NCBI GenBank assembly: GCA_947174085.1
Contig: CAMWHN010000124.1
Coordinates: 1 to 6,692 of the forward strand
Origin: an uncultured Ruminococcus sp.
GTDB lineage: Bacteria; Bacillota; Clostridia; Oscillospirales; Ruminococcaceae
Reading direction: 5' to 3'
DNA: 6,692 nucleotides
Below, piece by piece: positions 5,787-6,692 of this stretch. The notes beneath the pieces were generated by a model, which saw only the letters and a list, made by a program, of their open reading frames with translations, was not told the DNA's origin and searched no databases. Both the position numbers and the translations under genes were made by a program. How positions within the stretch are numbered: the stretch's first letter is position 1; each line of letters opens with the position of its first letter.

Positions 5787-6692
5787 TTAAAATTCTTCAA
5801 TTAATCCAACAACATAGTTCATAATCATTAAAGAATCCATTGGGTCAACAATACCGTTATGATTCACGTCAGCAATTTCTTGTTGTGTATCTGTGAGTGT
5901 TTCTTTGCCTAAAACAGCTCTAGTTACAACAACCACATCACGAATATCTGTTACATCATCTTCCAATGGGTGCGCTGTTTCTGTACTTTCTTTTCTCATC
6001 ACCAAAACTACAATATCATCATCTTGATTATAGTTTTGTTCTTCAATGAATGCTTGCATTTGTTGATAAGCTTCCTCTGTTCTGCAAACAACTTTCACCT
6101 GTTCCAAACGCAAATTTGTATCACCGCAGGCATATCCAGAAATATTATTTTCTCTGATATATCCATTCAGTTCTCCCATGATTGAACTATGCTTTTCCTC
6201 ATCAAAATCAGGCGGAAATTCAGTTACCGGCATGATATCAATATCATCTGAATAGACTGGCTTAGACAGAATGCAAATAACAATATCATCATCTTGATTA
6301 TATTTTTCTTGTTCAATAAATGCTAGCATTTGCCGATAAGCTTCCTCTGTTTTGCAAACAACTTTCACCTGTTCCAAACGCAAATTGTCATCACCACCAG
6401 CATATGCCGAAATATTATTTTTCTTGATATATCTATTTAGTCCGCCTACAACTGAATTATACTTCTCAACATCAAAATCAGACGGAAGTTCAGTTTCTGG
6501 CATTAAATCATCTGGATAAACTGGCTCAAACAGAGTGCAAACAACAGCAACATTTTTTTCTTCATTAAATTTTTGTTCTTTCACCCAAGCAGACATATGG
6601 TCATAAATTTCTTGTGATTCACAAGCAACTTCAATCTGTGTCTCTGTGATATTCATATGTGCTGCTATGCCATTTTCCCGAATATAATTACC
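5787..6692 (-). CDS. Tandem-repeat protein with C-terminal dockerin, 5'-truncated
   Basis: The reading frame is open to the right edge, so the true start lies outside; 301 codons plus stop are seen. The ATG at 6656 is not a credible start: the 12 codons before it (GNYIRENGIAAH) continue the repeat pattern found twice downstream. The visible part is three units of about 90 residues, each with YIRENNIS-type, LRLEQVKVVC, TEEAY..M.AFIE and YNQDDDIV segments, joined by an acidic/proline stretch (PVYxDD, TExPxDFD). Units two and three are very similar; unit one is more diverged. I do not recognise the repeat; its pattern suggests a small alternating strand-helix-strand domain. The last about 60 residues are a dockerin: the second calcium loop DVNHNGIVDPMD is intact, the first is degraded. 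A dockerin implies secretion, so a signal peptide should lie upstream of the window. The protein is acidic. Function unknown; a binding or scaffold-attached surface role is a guess. Confidence 0.82.
   Translation of the reverse strand, partial: GNYIRENGIAAHMNITETQIEVACESQEIYDHMSAWVKEQKFNEEKNVAVVCTLFEPVYPDDLMPETELPSDFDVEKYNSVVGGLNRYIKKNNISAYAGGDDNLRLEQVKVVCKTEEAYRQMLAFIEQEKYNQDDDIVICILSKPVYSDDIDIMPVTEFPPDFDEEKHSSIMGELNGYIRENNISGYACGDTNLRLEQVKVVCRTEEAYQQMQAFIEEQNYNQDDDIVVLVMRKESTETAHPLEDDVTDIRDVVVVTRAVLGKETLTDTQQEIADVNHNGIVDPMDSLMIMNYVVGLIEEF
5955..6170 (-). repeat. Repeat unit 3 (last copy, shortened)
   Basis: About 72 residues from LNGYIRENNIS to the dockerin boundary. It lacks the final DFDEEKHSSI-type segment, which is replaced by ESTETAHPLEDD leading into the dockerin. 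It aligns with unit 2 at a constant 270-base offset without gaps over its shared part. Confidence 0.85.
6171..6440 (-). repeat. Repeat unit 2 (full copy, 90 residues)
   Basis: A full 270-base unit, starting LNRYIKKNNIS and ending FDEEKHSSIMGE. Bases 6335-6386 match 6065-6116 of unit 3 with only about one or two differences, a sign of recent duplication. The middle of the unit is the most conserved part at both DNA and protein level. Confidence 0.87.
6441..6692 (-). repeat. Repeat unit 1 (cut by window edge, diverged)
   Basis: 84 codons are seen, from GNYIRENG to NSVVGG. Alignment to units 2 and 3 shows only about one residue missing at the edge. It is about two residues shorter than unit 2 in the PVYPDDLMP segment, and its core (ITETQIEVACESQEIY) is clearly diverged. 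More units may lie upstream. Confidence 0.8.

Noticed and set aside
6654..6656. ATG as start of the repeat/dockerin protein
   Set aside because: The frame stays open upstream to the window edge, the upstream codons continue the repeat motif, and no ribosome site is suitably placed.
5955..6692. CRISPR-like array in the repeat region
   Set aside because: The repeats have a 267-270-base period, are in frame and encode protein units; they are not short direct repeats with unique spacers.

Overview
The window looks like chromosomal DNA from a low-GC, Gram-positive, spore-forming clostridium, most likely of the Ruminococcus/Oscillospiraceae type. This rests on strong A+T richness, near-consensus sigma-A promoters with AGGAGG-type ribosome binding sites, two dockerin-bearing proteins (the plug modules of cellulosome-like complexes), a GH25 lysozyme with Big_2-like Ig domains, and a cysteine-rich protein of a type I associate with spore-forming Clostridia. 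Genus and species cannot be fixed from the sequence alone.

Layout. Bases 1-1797 are read rightward. A consensus promoter (123-151) drives a small acidic protein resembling the Imm51 immunity family (183-545), followed 28 bases later by hisI (574-909), a stand-alone phosphoribosyl-AMP cyclohydrolase. After a 96-base gap holding a bulged hairpin comes a gene for an 18-cysteine conserved clostridial protein (1006-1797). A strong bidirectional terminator (1850-1894) separates it from the convergent leftward genes.

All remaining genes are read leftward. In order of transcription they are: a 5'-truncated gene at the right edge encoding about 90-residue tandem repeats plus a C-terminal dockerin (6692-5787); a secreted GH25 lysozyme with two Ig-like domains and a dockerin (5514-3979); tRNA-Ser(CGA) (3915-3825); tgt (3674-2529); and mntP (2486-1920). 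The GH25 gene and tgt each have a TTGACA-N17-TATAxT promoter. Intrinsic terminators follow the repeat/dockerin gene and the tRNA. tgt and mntP are 40 bases apart with no promoter or terminator seen between them, so they are probably one transcript.

Functionally this is mostly housekeeping (histidine synthesis, queuosine tRNA modification, manganese export, a serine tRNA) next to a small extracellular module of two dockerin proteins that could dock on a cohesin scaffold. The least explained item is the tandem-repeat dockerin protein, whose repeat I do not recognise. I do not see a clear new defence or mobile system: there is no transposase, integrase, CRISPR array or toxin gene in the window.
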